This document shows, one piece after another, positions 53,089 through 61,885 of a stretch of DNA of 64,000 nt (positions are counted from its first letter, which is position 1; the number at the start of each line of letters is the position of its first letter). Position numbers and translations under genes: made by a program. This DNA is from Actinomadura luteofluorescens. GTDB lineage: Bacteria > Actinomycetota > Actinomycetes > Streptosporangiales > Streptosporangiaceae. The notes below the pieces were generated by a model that worked only from the letters and a program-made list of their open reading frames with translations, was not told where the DNA came from and did not search any database. Location of the stretch: the NCBI RefSeq assembly GCF_013409365.1, contig NZ_JACCBA010000001.1:4774001-4838000 (forward strand), read 5' to 3'.

Positions 53089-54003
53089 TCAGACCGGGCG
53101 GACCTGGAGGGTGCCGTCCTCGGTGACGCGGGTCTCGAAGGACGGCTGGCGGGCCGTGGCCGGCCCGTGGACGACGGAGCCGTCGGCGACGCGGAACGTG
53201 CTGCCGTGCCAGGGGCAGACGACGCAGGTGTCGGCGCCGTCGTCGGTGAGGACGCGACCCTGGTGGAGCGGTCCGGCGAGGTGGCTGCAGCGGTCGGCGA
53301 GGACGTGCACCTCCTCGCCCTGCCGCAGCACGAACAGGTCGATGTAGCCGAGGCGCCGGGCCACGGGCCAGCCGTCGGGGAGGTCTTCGACGGCGCACAG
53401 GTCGTGCCATCCGAGCGGGACGAGGTGGGCGAGCTGGTCGGCGTGGCTGGCGCCGGCGGCCTGCCGGAACGCCAGGTGCCCGCCGAGGTAGGCGCCCGCG
53501 ACGAGGGCGCTGAGGCCCGCGAAGCCGAACGCGCGCCCGGCGGCGTCGCGGCCCTGGTAGCGGGCCACGAGGGACGCCGAGTACAGCATGCTCGCGGTGG
53601 CCGTCCCGGCGGCGTGGACGAGCCCGACGCGCTGCTGCTCGCGGTGCAGGGCCGACCAGTCGGCGATGCCGGTGAGGACGGTCGGGACGGCGCCGGCGAG
53701 CCCGGCGGCGACCAGGACCTGCGAGGCGCGGCGCGTGCCGGGGACGAGGTCCAGGACCGCGGCCGACATCCACAGCCCGATGGGCAGGTCGGTGAGCGGC
53801 GCGTGGGCCGGATGGCCGACCGGGACGCCGTGCAGGGCGTCCTTGACCGGCCCTGGACGCAGCACCCGCCGGACGGCCCCGGACAGGACCCTGATGGGGC
53901 GGTCCAGGCCGCCGGCGTGCTCCAGCCTCTCGGTGGCGTCGGCCAGCCGCGCGGTCGCCTGGGGGCTCTCTCCGCGCCGGAAGATGTTGACCCGTCGGTT
54001 CAT
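53089..54003 (-). CDS. Rieske [2Fe-2S] protein fused to DUF2231-like membrane domain
   Basis: 304 residues from ATG 54003 with GGAGGAG upstream. The N-terminal part (about 40-180) is a DUF2231-type membrane domain: GVPVGHPAHAPLTDLPIGLW has conserved His residues and about four helices follow. The C-terminal Rieske domain (about 195-304) has cluster ligands C239-x-H241 (ADRCSHLAGPL) and C263-x2-H266 (CVVCPWHGSTF). A membrane-bound electron-transfer protein; the fusion recurs in actinobacteria. It is 106 bp downstream of the molybdopterin oxidoreductase gene, same strand. Confidence 0.88.
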   Translation of the reverse strand: MNRRVNIFRRGESPQATARLADATERLEHAGGLDRPIRVLSGAVRRVLRPGPVKDALHGVPVGHPAHAPLTDLPIGLWMSAAVLDLVPGTRRASQVLVAAGLAGAVPTVLTGIADWSALHREQQRVGLVHAAGTATASMLYSASLVARYQGRDAAGRAFGFAGLSALVAGAYLGGHLAFRQAAGASHADQLAHLVPLGWHDLCAVEDLPDGWPVARRLGYIDLFVLRQGEEVHVLADRCSHLAGPLHQGRVLTDDGADTCVVCPWHGSTFRVADGSVVHGPATARQPSFETRVTEDGTLQVRPV

Positions 54004-54109
54004 GCCCCTCCTCCGCGGTCCTGCTGGGACGCCTGTTGCGACCCTAGTCTCCCGCGTTCGCCCGCGGCCAGTCATACCTACCTGGTGCCGGGAGGGCCTA
54101 AACAAAGGG

Positions 54110-56365
54110 TCAGCGCGCCGCCTCCAGGGTGACGGGGACGCCGTTGAGGACGGCGTTGCCCGAGAGCGGGTCGATCTCCTGCTCGTCGGTGACGGCGTTG
54201 ACGTTCACCCCGGCGTGCTCGCTCGCGACCCGCGTCCGGGTCCCGGGGCGGTCGTGGCCCCAGCCGTGCGGCAGGCTGACCACCCCGGCCATGATCGTGT
54301 CGGTGGGCTCGGCGACGGCCTCCAGGGCGCCCGCACGGGACGTGACGCGGACCGTGTCGCCCGCCGCGATGCCGAGCCGGTCGGCGTCGGCCGGGTTGAG
54401 CTGGAGGGTGCAGGTGTTGGAGCCGCGCACCAGCTCGGGGACGTTGTGCAGCCAGCTGTTGTTGGACCGCAGGTGGCGGCGGCCGATCAGCACCATGCCG
54501 CCGGACGTCCCCGGATCGCGCAGGGCGGAGCGCAGCCGGTCGACGTCGGCGGCGCACGTGGACGGGCACAGCTCGATCCGGCCGGACGTGGTGCACAGGA
54601 CCTCGTCCAGCCGCGGTTTGAGGGCGCCGAGGTCGAGCCCGTGCGGGTACTCGGTGCGCAGCCGCGTCAGCGTGAGGCCGGTGACGCCGGAGGCGCCGCC
54701 GCCCTCCTCGCGGAGGGCGGGCTCGCCGCCGAACGCGTCCCCGTAGGGGCCGAGGCGGAGCATCATGTCGAGGCGCTGCTCGGTGAGGGTGCCGGTGTCG
54801 AGCATCTTGCGCAGCTCGTCCGGCTCGCGGCCGAGCACCGGGGAGCCGGGGAGGGCGACGGCTTTCTCCAGCGTCGCCTTGATGATCATCTCGTCGAGCA
54901 GGGCGGGGTCGCCGCCGGTCCCGGAGGCGGCCAGGGCGAGCCGCGCCAGGATCTCGGCCTCGCTGGGCCGCCCCTCCGGCAGCGGGACGACCGCGGGCGA
55001 GTAGCGCGCGTAGTCGCGGACGGCGAGCCCGGTCAGCGCGATGTCGTAGTGCGGGGTCTGCGCGGGGCGCGGCGGCGGCAGGACCACGTGCGCGTGCCGG
55101 GTCGTCTCGTTCAGGTAGGGGTCGACGCTGACCATGAACTCCAGGCCGGCGAGCGCGCGGTCGAGCCGGGCGGCGTTCGGCGCCGACAGGGCCGGGTTCC
55201 CGCCGATGGTGATCAGCGCCCTGACCCGGCCCTCGCCGGGCGTCTCGATCTCGTCGGCGAGCGTCGCGACGGGCAGCTCGCCGTTGACCTCGGGCAGCCC
55301 GCGGACGCGGCTGCGCCACCGCCCGGTCGTGAACGGCTTCTTGCGCCGGTACACCGGGGCGTGGGCGGGGCGCGGGAACATCGCCCCGCCCGGGCGGTCG
55401 AGGTTCCCGGTGAGGACGTTCAGGACGTCCACGAGCCAGCTGTTCAGCGTCCCGTAGGCCTGGGTGCACGTCCCGATGCGGCCGTAGACGGCGGCGCGCT
55501 CGGCCGCGGCCAGCTCGCGCGCGGTCCTGCGGATCGTCGCGGCCGGGACGCCCGTGACGGCCGCGACGTCCTCGGGGGCGAAGTCGACGGCGAGGGCGCG
55601 CAGGTCGTCCAGGCCGTTGACGCGCCCGGCGAGGTGCTCGGCGGTCCTGACCAGGTCCTCGGCGAACAGGGTGTGGACGAGGGCCATCAGGAGGAACGCG
55701 TCCGTCCCCGGACGGATGAACAGGTGCTCGTCGGCGAGGGCGGCGGTCCGCGTCCGGCGCGGGTCGACGACCGTGATCTTCCCGCCGCGCGCCCGGATCG
55801 CCTTGAGCCGTCCGGGGAAGTCGGGCGCGGACGCGAGGCTGCCGTTGGACTCCAGGGGGTTCGCCCCGAGCATGAGCAGGTGCCCGGTGCGGTCGAGGTC
55901 GGGCACGGGGATCGCCAGGGGGTCGCCGAACATGTGCCCGCACGCCACGTGCTTCGGCATCTGGTCGGCGGTGCTCGCGGTGAAGAGGTTGCGGGTGCCG
56001 AGCGCCTTGACGATCGCGGACCCGTACAGCGGCCCGGCGATCGAATGGGCCGTCGGGTTGCCGATGTAGACGGCGACGGCGTCCCGCCCGTGCCGCGCGA
56101 TGACCTCCGCCAGCCGCCGGCCCACCGTCGCGAACGCCTCGTCCCACCCGGAGTCCTCGCCGGCCACGAGCGGCTCCGCGAGCCGGTCGGGGTCGCCGTC
56201 GAGGCGCCCGAGCGTGGCGCCCTTGGGGCAGATGTAGCCCTTGCTGAACGGGTCCTTCTCGTCGCCCCGGACGCGCGTGACCGCCCCCGCCTCGTCGAGG
56301 GTCAGTTCGAGCCCGCACAGGGCTTCGCAGAGGGGGCAGGTACGGAAGGCCGTGCGGTCGCCCAT
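54110..56365 (-). CDS. Molybdopterin oxidoreductase (formate dehydrogenase/nitrate reductase superfamily)
   Basis: 751 residues from ATG 56365 with AAGGAG eight bases upstream; a longer frame to 56482 lacks one. The N-terminal 4Fe-4S site is C10-x2-C13-x3-C17-x28-C46 (RTCPLCEALCG, KGYICPKG). C142 in KHVACGHMFGDP is the probable molybdenum ligand. Further pieces are VVDPRRTRTAALADEHLFIR, GIGTCTQAYGTLNSW-like (GRIGTCTQAYGTLNSWLVDV) and a C-terminal molydopterin-binding domain (HGWGHDRPGTRT, NAVTDEQEIDPLSGNAVLNG). No twin-arginine leader, so it acts in the cytoplasm. Substrate unknown; no partner subunits or chaperone are adjacent. Confidence 0.88.
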   Translation of the reverse strand: MGDRTAFRTCPLCEALCGLELTLDEAGAVTRVRGDEKDPFSKGYICPKGATLGRLDGDPDRLAEPLVAGEDSGWDEAFATVGRRLAEVIARHGRDAVAVYIGNPTAHSIAGPLYGSAIVKALGTRNLFTASTADQMPKHVACGHMFGDPLAIPVPDLDRTGHLLMLGANPLESNGSLASAPDFPGRLKAIRARGGKITVVDPRRTRTAALADEHLFIRPGTDAFLLMALVHTLFAEDLVRTAEHLAGRVNGLDDLRALAVDFAPEDVAAVTGVPAATIRRTARELAAAERAAVYGRIGTCTQAYGTLNSWLVDVLNVLTGNLDRPGGAMFPRPAHAPVYRRKKPFTTGRWRSRVRGLPEVNGELPVATLADEIETPGEGRVRALITIGGNPALSAPNAARLDRALAGLEFMVSVDPYLNETTRHAHVVLPPPRPAQTPHYDIALTGLAVRDYARYSPAVVPLPEGRPSEAEILARLALAASGTGGDPALLDEMIIKATLEKAVALPGSPVLGREPDELRKMLDTGTLTEQRLDMMLRLGPYGDAFGGEPALREEGGGASGVTGLTLTRLRTEYPHGLDLGALKPRLDEVLCTTSGRIELCPSTCAADVDRLRSALRDPGTSGGMVLIGRRHLRSNNSWLHNVPELVRGSNTCTLQLNPADADRLGIAAGDTVRVTSRAGALEAVAEPTDTIMAGVVSLPHGWGHDRPGTRTRVASEHAGVNVNAVTDEQEIDPLSGNAVLNGVPVTLEAAR

Positions 56366-56515
56366 CGAGACACTCCTTGTGAACGGGACCGTCTCTCTAT
56401 CATGGCCGCCCGTCCCGGACGGCGCCATGGCGAGGCATGACCCATAACGGCATTTCGGAGTTGCGGCGCTATAAAGCCCCATTCGGCGCGCCGTGTGGTC
56501 CTTTCTCCGGACGGG

Positions 56516-57136
56516 TCAGCCGGAGAAGGGCGGGGCGGCCTTGAAGACGGGGTGGAGTTCGATGCTGGGCGCCAGGCCCGTCAGGACGCGGCGGGCGCGG
56601 GACAGGGGGTGCTGGGGGAAGTGCGGGTCCCAGCCCGGGTCCTCGGAGAGGTTGCGGGGCAGGCCGCCCTGGATCTCCGGGGCGTAGGCGTGCTGCGCCC
56701 ACCAGCGCATCATGTCCTGGAGGTCGTGGCCCTGCCCGTACTCGGTCAGGTAGTGGTTGAGCGCGGTGCTGTCGCGCATCCCGGTGACGCCCTGCTCCAG
56801 GCACTGGATCTTGAGCACGAGGCTGCGGTCCGCGCGCGGGACGGTGAAGGAGGCGATGTAGGCCACGCCGGTCGGGCGGTCGGGCAGCGGCAGCTTGACG
56901 ATCTGCTGGACGGCCGGGAGCCCGTCCAGCGTGATCACGTCCAGCTCGATCAGGCCGCCGCCGGATTCGGCGGTCGTGGCGGAGATGCGGCGGCGCAGGT
57001 CGTCGAGCCGCTCCAGCGGGGCCGGCAGGTCGGGCGGGAGGTCGAATCCGTAGAGGCCGACGGTGTCGCCGTCGGCGTTGCGGTAGGCGCCGGGCTGGAG
57101 CGGCTCCCAGCCGGTCTGGTCGAAGCGCAGGGACAT
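56516..57136 (-). CDS. Hypothetical protein, 206 residues
   Basis: ATG 57136. No family recognised. It reads as a soluble alpha/beta protein with WEPLQPGAYRNADGDTVGLY near the start, IVKLPLPDRPTGVAYIASFT in a beta sheet, and ALNHYLTEYGQGHDLQDMMR near a helical C-terminus ending in HPVFKAAPPFSG. No signal peptide, membrane helix or cysteine motif beyond one Cys. A CGTTAACG palindrome lies just before the start at 57146-57153. Confidence 0.6.
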   Translation of the reverse strand: MSLRFDQTGWEPLQPGAYRNADGDTVGLYGFDLPPDLPAPLERLDDLRRRISATTAESGGGLIELDVITLDGLPAVQQIVKLPLPDRPTGVAYIASFTVPRADRSLVLKIQCLEQGVTGMRDSTALNHYLTEYGQGHDLQDMMRWWAQHAYAPEIQGGLPRNLSEDPGWDPHFPQHPLSRARRVLTGLAPSIELHPVFKAAPPFSG

Positions 57137-57171
57137 GATCGTGCACGTTAACGCACAGAACGGGGCGGAGG

Positions 57172-57207
57172 GGGAGCGGCCGGGCGGGAGGTCGCCCGGC
57201 CGCTCCC
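57172..57207 (-). terminator. 15-bp hairpin between Fur remnant and next minus gene
   Basis: GGGAGCGGCCGGGCG (57172-57186) and its perfect complement (57193-57207) flank a 6-base loop. It lies downstream of the truncated fur gene on the minus strand. Confidence 0.7.
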
Positions 57208-57250
57208 GGCGAGGGGCGGCCGCGAGGCCGGGCCTCCCCTCCGGTGAGGG

Positions 57251-57466
57251 TCAGTCGCCGTCCGCGCGAGCGCGGCAGGCGGGGCACAGGCCCCGGAACG
57301 TCACCTCGGCGGCCTCGATCCGGAAGCCGGTACCGGTCGCCGGCTCCAGGCAGGGGTCGTGCTCCGCGGCGCGGTCGACGTCCTCGGCCGCCCCGCAGTT
57401 CCGGCACACCAGGCGGTGGACGCCGGCTGCGCGGCTCTCCGGCCGGGCGGGGCTCGCCACGGTCAT
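57251..57466 (-). pseudogene. Fur-family regulator remnant lacking the DNA-binding domain
   Basis: 71 residues matching only the C-terminal dimerisation half of Fur/FurA proteins: VHRLVCRNCGAAEDVD, PCLEPATGTGFRIEAAEVTF and RGLCPACRARADGD. Both CxxC pairs of the structural zinc site are intact, but the HHHLVC histidines are reduced to VHRLVC. The helix-turn-helix half (about 75 residues) is missing. On the same strand another start (ATG 57501) opens MTAAETPRPRTR and ends in TGA overlapping this ATG, resembling a FurA N-terminus in another frame; an internal deletion with frameshift would explain both. It could still be translated as a short zinc protein. Confidence 0.75.
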
Positions 57467-57538
57467 CGGGTGCGGGGCCTCGGCGTCTCGGCTGCGGTCA
57501 TGCGGGTCAACCTATCCCCGTAAACATGAACGGTTCAA

Positions 57539-57562
57539 GACAAAGAGTTGTGCGTCTTTGTC
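57539..57562. promoter_or_regulatory. Inverted repeat GACAAAGA-N8-TCTTTGTC upstream of the fur remnant
   Basis: Perfect 8-bp arms (57539-57546 and 57555-57562) separated by 8 bases, between the fur remnant (minus) and the CapA gene (plus). It has the form of a dimeric operator and may be the old autoregulatory site of the fur gene. Confidence 0.5.
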
Positions 57563-57638
57563 GGGACGCGGGGCGCTCATGGCATGCTGGGCCGATCCCG
57601 ACCCACAGGTCCACGGGGGGCCGGACGGAGGCGAGGCT

Positions 57639-58748
57639 ATGGCCATGCGGGGGAAGACGGCCGTGCGAGGGACGACGGCCCTGGTCATGGCCGGGGTGGC
57701 GCTGGCCGCGGCGGCGTGCGGCGGCGGCTCGGACAAGTCCAGCGCGGAGGGCGCGACGCCCCCGGCCTCGCCGTCCGGCGGGCAGCCGGGCGGGACGCGG
57801 CCGGCGAAGGCCGCCAAGCAGCCGATCCTGATCGCCTTCGGCGGCGACACGCACTTCGAGGGGTCGCTGCGCGGACGGCTGGCCCAGCCGTCCACGGCGC
57901 TGGGCCCGATCGCCAAGCAGCTGCGCGCGGCCGACCTCGCCATGGTGAACCTGGAGACGGCCATCACGACCGGGGGGACGCCCGCGCCCGGCAAGCAGTT
58001 CACCTTCCGCGCCCCGGCGACCGCGTTCACGGCGCTGAAGGCGGCGGGCGTGGACGTGACCTCCATGGCCAACAACCACGGCATGGACTACATGGAAGGC
58101 GGCCTGCGCGACTCCCTGGCCGCCATCCAGCGCAGCGGGTTCCCGGTGGTCGGCATAGGCAAGAACGCGGCAGCGGCCTACCGCCCTTACCGCGTCACGG
58201 TGAAGGGCAACAAGATCGCCATCGTCGGCGCCACGCAGGTGCTGGACGACCACCTGATCCAGGCGTGGACGGCCACCGACACCAAGGGCGGCCTCGCGTC
58301 GGCCAAGGACGTCCCGCGCATGGTGCAGGCGGTGAAGGAGGCGCGCCAGGGCTCGGACGTCGTCATCGTGCACCTGCACTGGGGCGCGGAGCTGAAGGGC
58401 TGCCCGCTGCCCCGCCAGCAGGAGCTCGCCAAGGCGCTCGTCGCGGCGGGCGCCGACGTCGTGGTCGGCGGGCACGCGCACATCCCGCTGGGCGGCGGCT
58501 ACATGAACGGCGCGTACGTCCATTACGGCATGGGCAACTTCGTGTTCTCCTCCGCGCAGGGCCAGACGGCGAAGTCCGGCGTGCTCTTTCTCAAGGTGGA
58601 GAACGGCAAGGTCACCAAGGACAAGTGGAACCCCGCGCTCATCTCCGGCGGCATCCCCCTGCCGATGAAGGGCGCCGCCGCCCAGGCGGAGGTCAAGCGG
58701 TGGAACGGCCTGCGCTCCTGCACCGGACTGAGCGCCCGCCCCTCCTGA
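57639..58748 (+). CDS. CapA-family lipoprotein (poly-gamma-glutamate synthesis/metallophosphatase-like)
   Basis: 369 residues from ATG 57639. A lipoprotein signal peptide ends at a lipobox (VALAAAACGGGS), followed by a Ser/Pro linker. The CapA metallophosphatase-like fold has IAFGGDTHFEGSLRGRL, AMVNLETAITT, SMANNHGMDYMEGGL, VHLHWGAELKGCP, VVGGHAHIPLGG and HYGMGNFVFSS. CapA takes part in poly-gamma-glutamate capsule production in Bacillus; most actinobacterial homologues are uncharacterised surface proteins. No capB/capC is nearby. Confidence 0.9.
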   Translation: MAMRGKTAVRGTTALVMAGVALAAAACGGGSDKSSAEGATPPASPSGGQPGGTRPAKAAKQPILIAFGGDTHFEGSLRGRLAQPSTALGPIAKQLRAADLAMVNLETAITTGGTPAPGKQFTFRAPATAFTALKAAGVDVTSMANNHGMDYMEGGLRDSLAAIQRSGFPVVGIGKNAAAAYRPYRVTVKGNKIAIVGATQVLDDHLIQAWTATDTKGGLASAKDVPRMVQAVKEARQGSDVVIVHLHWGAELKGCPLPRQQELAKALVAAGADVVVGGHAHIPLGGGYMNGAYVHYGMGNFVFSSAQGQTAKSGVLFLKVENGKVTKDKWNPALISGGIPLPMKGAAAQAEVKRWNGLRSCTGLSARPS

Positions 58749-58784
58749 GCTGGTGGCCACGTCTCCTGCACCGACGGGTGTTGC

Positions 58785-58961
58785 GTGCAGGTGTTGCAGC
58801 GCGGGCCGTACTCCGACGAGCCCGCGTCCCTCGCCCGCATGGATTCGCTGATGGAGGCCGAAGGCCTCGCGCCGCACGGCCTGCACCATGAGGCCTGCCT
58901 GTTCGATCCGCGGGAGGAGGATCCGGCAAGGACGCGCACGATCCTGTGCCGGCCGGTCCGC
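58785..58961 (+). pseudogene. GyrI-like domain remnant (C-terminal part only)
   Basis: Codons from GTG 58785 give VLQRGPYSDEPASLARMDSL, GLAPHGLHHEACLF and ARTRTILCRPVR, close to the end of GyrI-like small-molecule-binding proteins (typically VLHxGPYxDE ... GxHHEIYLSDPRR ... RTVLRQPV). The upstream 140 or so residues are absent, and the frame runs on past the usual end into the next gene at 59045. A truncated relic. Confidence 0.7.
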
Positions 58962-59037
58962 CAGGGAACTGTGGACACGCCGCCTCAGGGGCGTAGTTTC
59001 ACGGGAAACGAGCTCCTAGGGACAGGCGGGCGTGCCG

Positions 59038-60891
59038 ATGCGTGACCAGTGGGTGAGGTCGGGCGAGATCGAGCTGGCCGTGCGGGTGCGCGGCGTGGAG
59101 AACCGGCCGACGGTCGTGCTCGTCCACGGCTACCCCGACACGGGCGCGATGTGGGACGAGGTCGCCGAGCGGCTCTCCGGACGGTTCCGCGTCGTCGTCT
59201 ACGACGTGCGCGGTGCCGGGGCGTCCGGTGTCCCGGCCGACCCGCTGGACTACCGGCTGGACGCGCTCATGGGCGACCTGGAGGCCGTCCTGGACGGCGT
59301 GGGCGCCGACGAGCCCGTCCACCTGGTGGGGCACGACTGGGGCTCGGTGCAGGGCTGGGAGGCCGTCATCGGGGACCGGCTGCGCGGCCGCGTCGCCTCG
59401 TTCACCTCCATCTCCGGCCCGGACCGGCGGCACATGGCCCGCTGGGCGCGGGAGTCCGTCCGGTCCGGGCCGCGGGGCGTCGCGGAGGTGCTCGGGCAGG
59501 TGCGGCGCAGCGTCTACATGCCGGTCCTGATGACGCCCTGGGCGGGCGAGGCCGCCGCCCGTGTCCTCGCCGCCGGGTTCGGCCGGGTGATGCGGCTGCG
59601 CGAGGGCGCCGACCCGCGCTCCGGGCATCCGGCCGGCACGCTGGCCGCGGACGCCCGCAACGGGCTCGGCCTGTACCGCGCCAACATGGGCCGCCGCGCT
59701 GACGTGAGAGGCCGCGCTGACGCGAGAGGCCGTGCTGACGTGGGGGGCCGTGCCGTGACGGACCGGGGCGCGGCGACGCTCGGCGATGGGCGGACGGACG
59801 TCCCCGTCCAGCTCATCGTCCCCGTCAAGGACCGCTACGGGTCGCAGGCGCTCCTGCTGTCCGCGCGCGGGCCCGTGGAGCGCCTGTACGTGCGGCGCGC
59901 ACCGGCGGGTCACTGGGTGGCGCGCAGTCACCCCGACCTCGTCGCCCGCTGGATCAGCGAATTCGCGGACCACATCGAGGGCGCTCCGGAGACGCCTGCG
60001 ATCGCCCACGCGCGCGCGGCGGGAGTCCCCGGCAAGGACTTCGGGGGCGATCTCGTCGTCATCACAGGGGCCGGCAGCGGCATCGGACGCGCCACCGCCC
60101 ATGCCTTCGCCGCCGCAGGGGCACGTGTCGTCGTGGCCGACATCGACGAGGGCGCCGCCAAGCGCACGGTGGAGGAGATACAGGCAGCCGACGGCGAAGC
60201 CCACGCCTACGGAGTGGACGTGGCCGACGCCGAGGCCATGGAGCGGTTCGCCGACCACGTCCACGACACTCACGGCGTCCCCGACGTCGTCGTGAACAAC
60301 GCGGGCATCGCCATCGCGGGGTCGCTGCTTGAGACGTCCGAGGAGGAGTGGAACCGCATCCGCTCCATCAACCTGGACGGCATGTACCGCGGCTCCCGCC
60401 TGTTCGGGCGCCTGATGGTGGCGCGCGGCGAGTGGGGCCACATCGTCAACATCTCCTCGATGGCCGCCTACCTGCCCAGCGCCGACATGCCCGCGTACGG
60501 GGCCACCAAGGCCGCCGTCCTGCAGATGACCGAGAGCCTGCGCCTCGACCTCGACCGCTACGGGATCGGCGTCTCCGCCGTCTGCCCCGGGGTGATCGAC
60601 ACCCCCATCGTCGGCAGGACCCGGTTCGTCGGCATGCCGCCGGGCGTGGAGACCGAGCTGCGCGCGTGGATCGTGCAGGCGTCCGAGCGCCGGGGGTTCC
60701 CGCCGGAGAAGGTCGCGCGGGCCATCCTGCGGGCCGTCCGGCAGGACAGGCCGGTCGTGCTCGTCACCGCCGAGGCGCGCCTGTGGCGCGCGCTCTCCCG
60801 CGTGTCGCCCACCGCGAACAGGGCCCTCGCCCGGTTCGGGCGCCGCGCCGGCGACCGGTTCCTGACCGGCATGGAGCGGCCCCAGGACTGA
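59038..60891 (+). CDS. EphD-like fusion: epoxide-hydrolase-type alpha/beta hydrolase plus SDR
   Basis: 617 residues from ATG 59038 (GTG 59032 possible). Residues 1-320: alpha/beta hydrolase with VLVHGYPDTGAMWDEVAERL and nucleophile D100 in LVGHDWGSVQGW. Residues 330-617: SDR with TGAGSGIG (343-350), NNAG, SSMAAYLP, and Y487/K491 in AYGATKAA. The arrangement matches mycobacterial EphD (Rv2214c), which acts on lipid epoxides or mycolates. A repeat-rich insert RADVRGRADARGRADVGGRA (about 222-241), encoded by an 18-bp tandem repeat, sits in the hydrolase part. Confidence 0.88.
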   Translation: MRDQWVRSGEIELAVRVRGVENRPTVVLVHGYPDTGAMWDEVAERLSGRFRVVVYDVRGAGASGVPADPLDYRLDALMGDLEAVLDGVGADEPVHLVGHDWGSVQGWEAVIGDRLRGRVASFTSISGPDRRHMARWARESVRSGPRGVAEVLGQVRRSVYMPVLMTPWAGEAAARVLAAGFGRVMRLREGADPRSGHPAGTLAADARNGLGLYRANMGRRADVRGRADARGRADVGGRAVTDRGAATLGDGRTDVPVQLIVPVKDRYGSQALLLSARGPVERLYVRRAPAGHWVARSHPDLVARWISEFADHIEGAPETPAIAHARAAGVPGKDFGGDLVVITGAGSGIGRATAHAFAAAGARVVVADIDEGAAKRTVEEIQAADGEAHAYGVDVADAEAMERFADHVHDTHGVPDVVVNNAGIAIAGSLLETSEEEWNRIRSINLDGMYRGSRLFGRLMVARGEWGHIVNISSMAAYLPSADMPAYGATKAAVLQMTESLRLDLDRYGIGVSAVCPGVIDTPIVGRTRFVGMPPGVETELRAWIVQASERRGFPPEKVARAILRAVRQDRPVVLVTAEARLWRALSRVSPTANRALARFGRRAGDRFLTGMERPQD

Positions 60892-60892
60892 C

Positions 60893-61885
60893 TCAGGCCC
60901 GCATCAGGGTCTGCGAGGGCGTCTCGCCGAAGCGCTGCCGGTAGTGGGCGGCGAAACGGCTCATGTGGAAGTACCCGGCCGCCCCGGCCACGTCGGTGAT
61001 CGCGCCGGGCCCGGGCCGGGCCACGGTGAGCGCGGCGCGGGCGCGGTCGAGCCGCACGCCGCGCAGCATCTGCGTGGGCGTCATGCCCCACTCGGTCTGG
61101 CAGACGACCTGGAGCTGCCGCACGCCGAGCCCCACCGCCGCCGCGATGTCGGTGACCCCGATCGGGCGGTGGTGGTGCGCCTCCACCCACTCCCGGATGA
61201 TCCCTGCCAGATGGTGGGGGACCCGGTCGGCGGGCTCGGCGAGGCTCGGCGTGCCCGTGTGGGGCAGGCCGAGGAGGATCGCCGTGAGCAGCGACTCCTC
61301 CAGGCTGCGCTCGGCCAGCGGATGGAGGCCGCCCTGCGCCGCCGCGTCGTCGAGGACGTCGCACACGTAGCGCCAGGTCCGCTCGACGATCGAGGACGGC
61401 ACGAGGCCCTCCTCCCCGGCGTCGTGAAAACGCAGCGGCGCGGAGTGGCCGCGCCCGAGATGGGCGCCGAGATGGTCGGCGAGCCGCCCGGTGCTCGTCG
61501 CGATGACCAGGCAGCCCTCCGTCGGATGCGGCGTCATCCGCATCGCCTCGTCGTGCGACAGGACGAGGCTGCCCGTCGAGGTCGTCCGGCGCCTGGAGGC
61601 CCGGTACTCCACGCCCATGGGCGCCATCGGCGCGCACAGGGCGAAGTTCCCTTCCGTGGGCGGCGTGTCCACGATGACGCCGCCGCCCCCGTACCGCACC
61701 CAGACGAGGTTGACCGAGCCCACGCCGAGGGCGTTGACCAGGCCGTCCATCGGCACGTCCGGTTCGAGCGCCTGGAGGTCGTGGCCGACGGCGAACGGCT
61801 CGACGGTGTCGTGCAGGACTCCCATGTCCTCGCTGAGGACGCGCCGGTGGGCGGACAGGGGCGGCTTGGTCTCGGAAGAAGTCAT
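60893..61885 (-). CDS. AraC-family transcriptional regulator
   Basis: 330 residues. The C-terminal AraC/XylS domain (about 235-330) has PIGVTDIAAAVGLGVRQLQV, RLDRARAALTV and VAGAAGYFHMSRFAAHYRQR. The N-terminal domain is a beta-rich sensor with VNLVWVRYGGGGVIVDTPPT. It overlaps the LLM flavoprotein gene by ATGA (61882-61885) and probably controls it. Confidence 0.9.
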   Translation of the reverse strand: MTSSETKPPLSAHRRVLSEDMGVLHDTVEPFAVGHDLQALEPDVPMDGLVNALGVGSVNLVWVRYGGGGVIVDTPPTEGNFALCAPMAPMGVEYRASRRRTTSTGSLVLSHDEAMRMTPHPTEGCLVIATSTGRLADHLGAHLGRGHSAPLRFHDAGEEGLVPSSIVERTWRYVCDVLDDAAAQGGLHPLAERSLEESLLTAILLGLPHTGTPSLAEPADRVPHHLAGIIREWVEAHHHRPIGVTDIAAAVGLGVRQLQVVCQTEWGMTPTQMLRGVRLDRARAALTVARPGPGAITDVAGAAGYFHMSRFAAHYRQRFGETPSQTLMRA

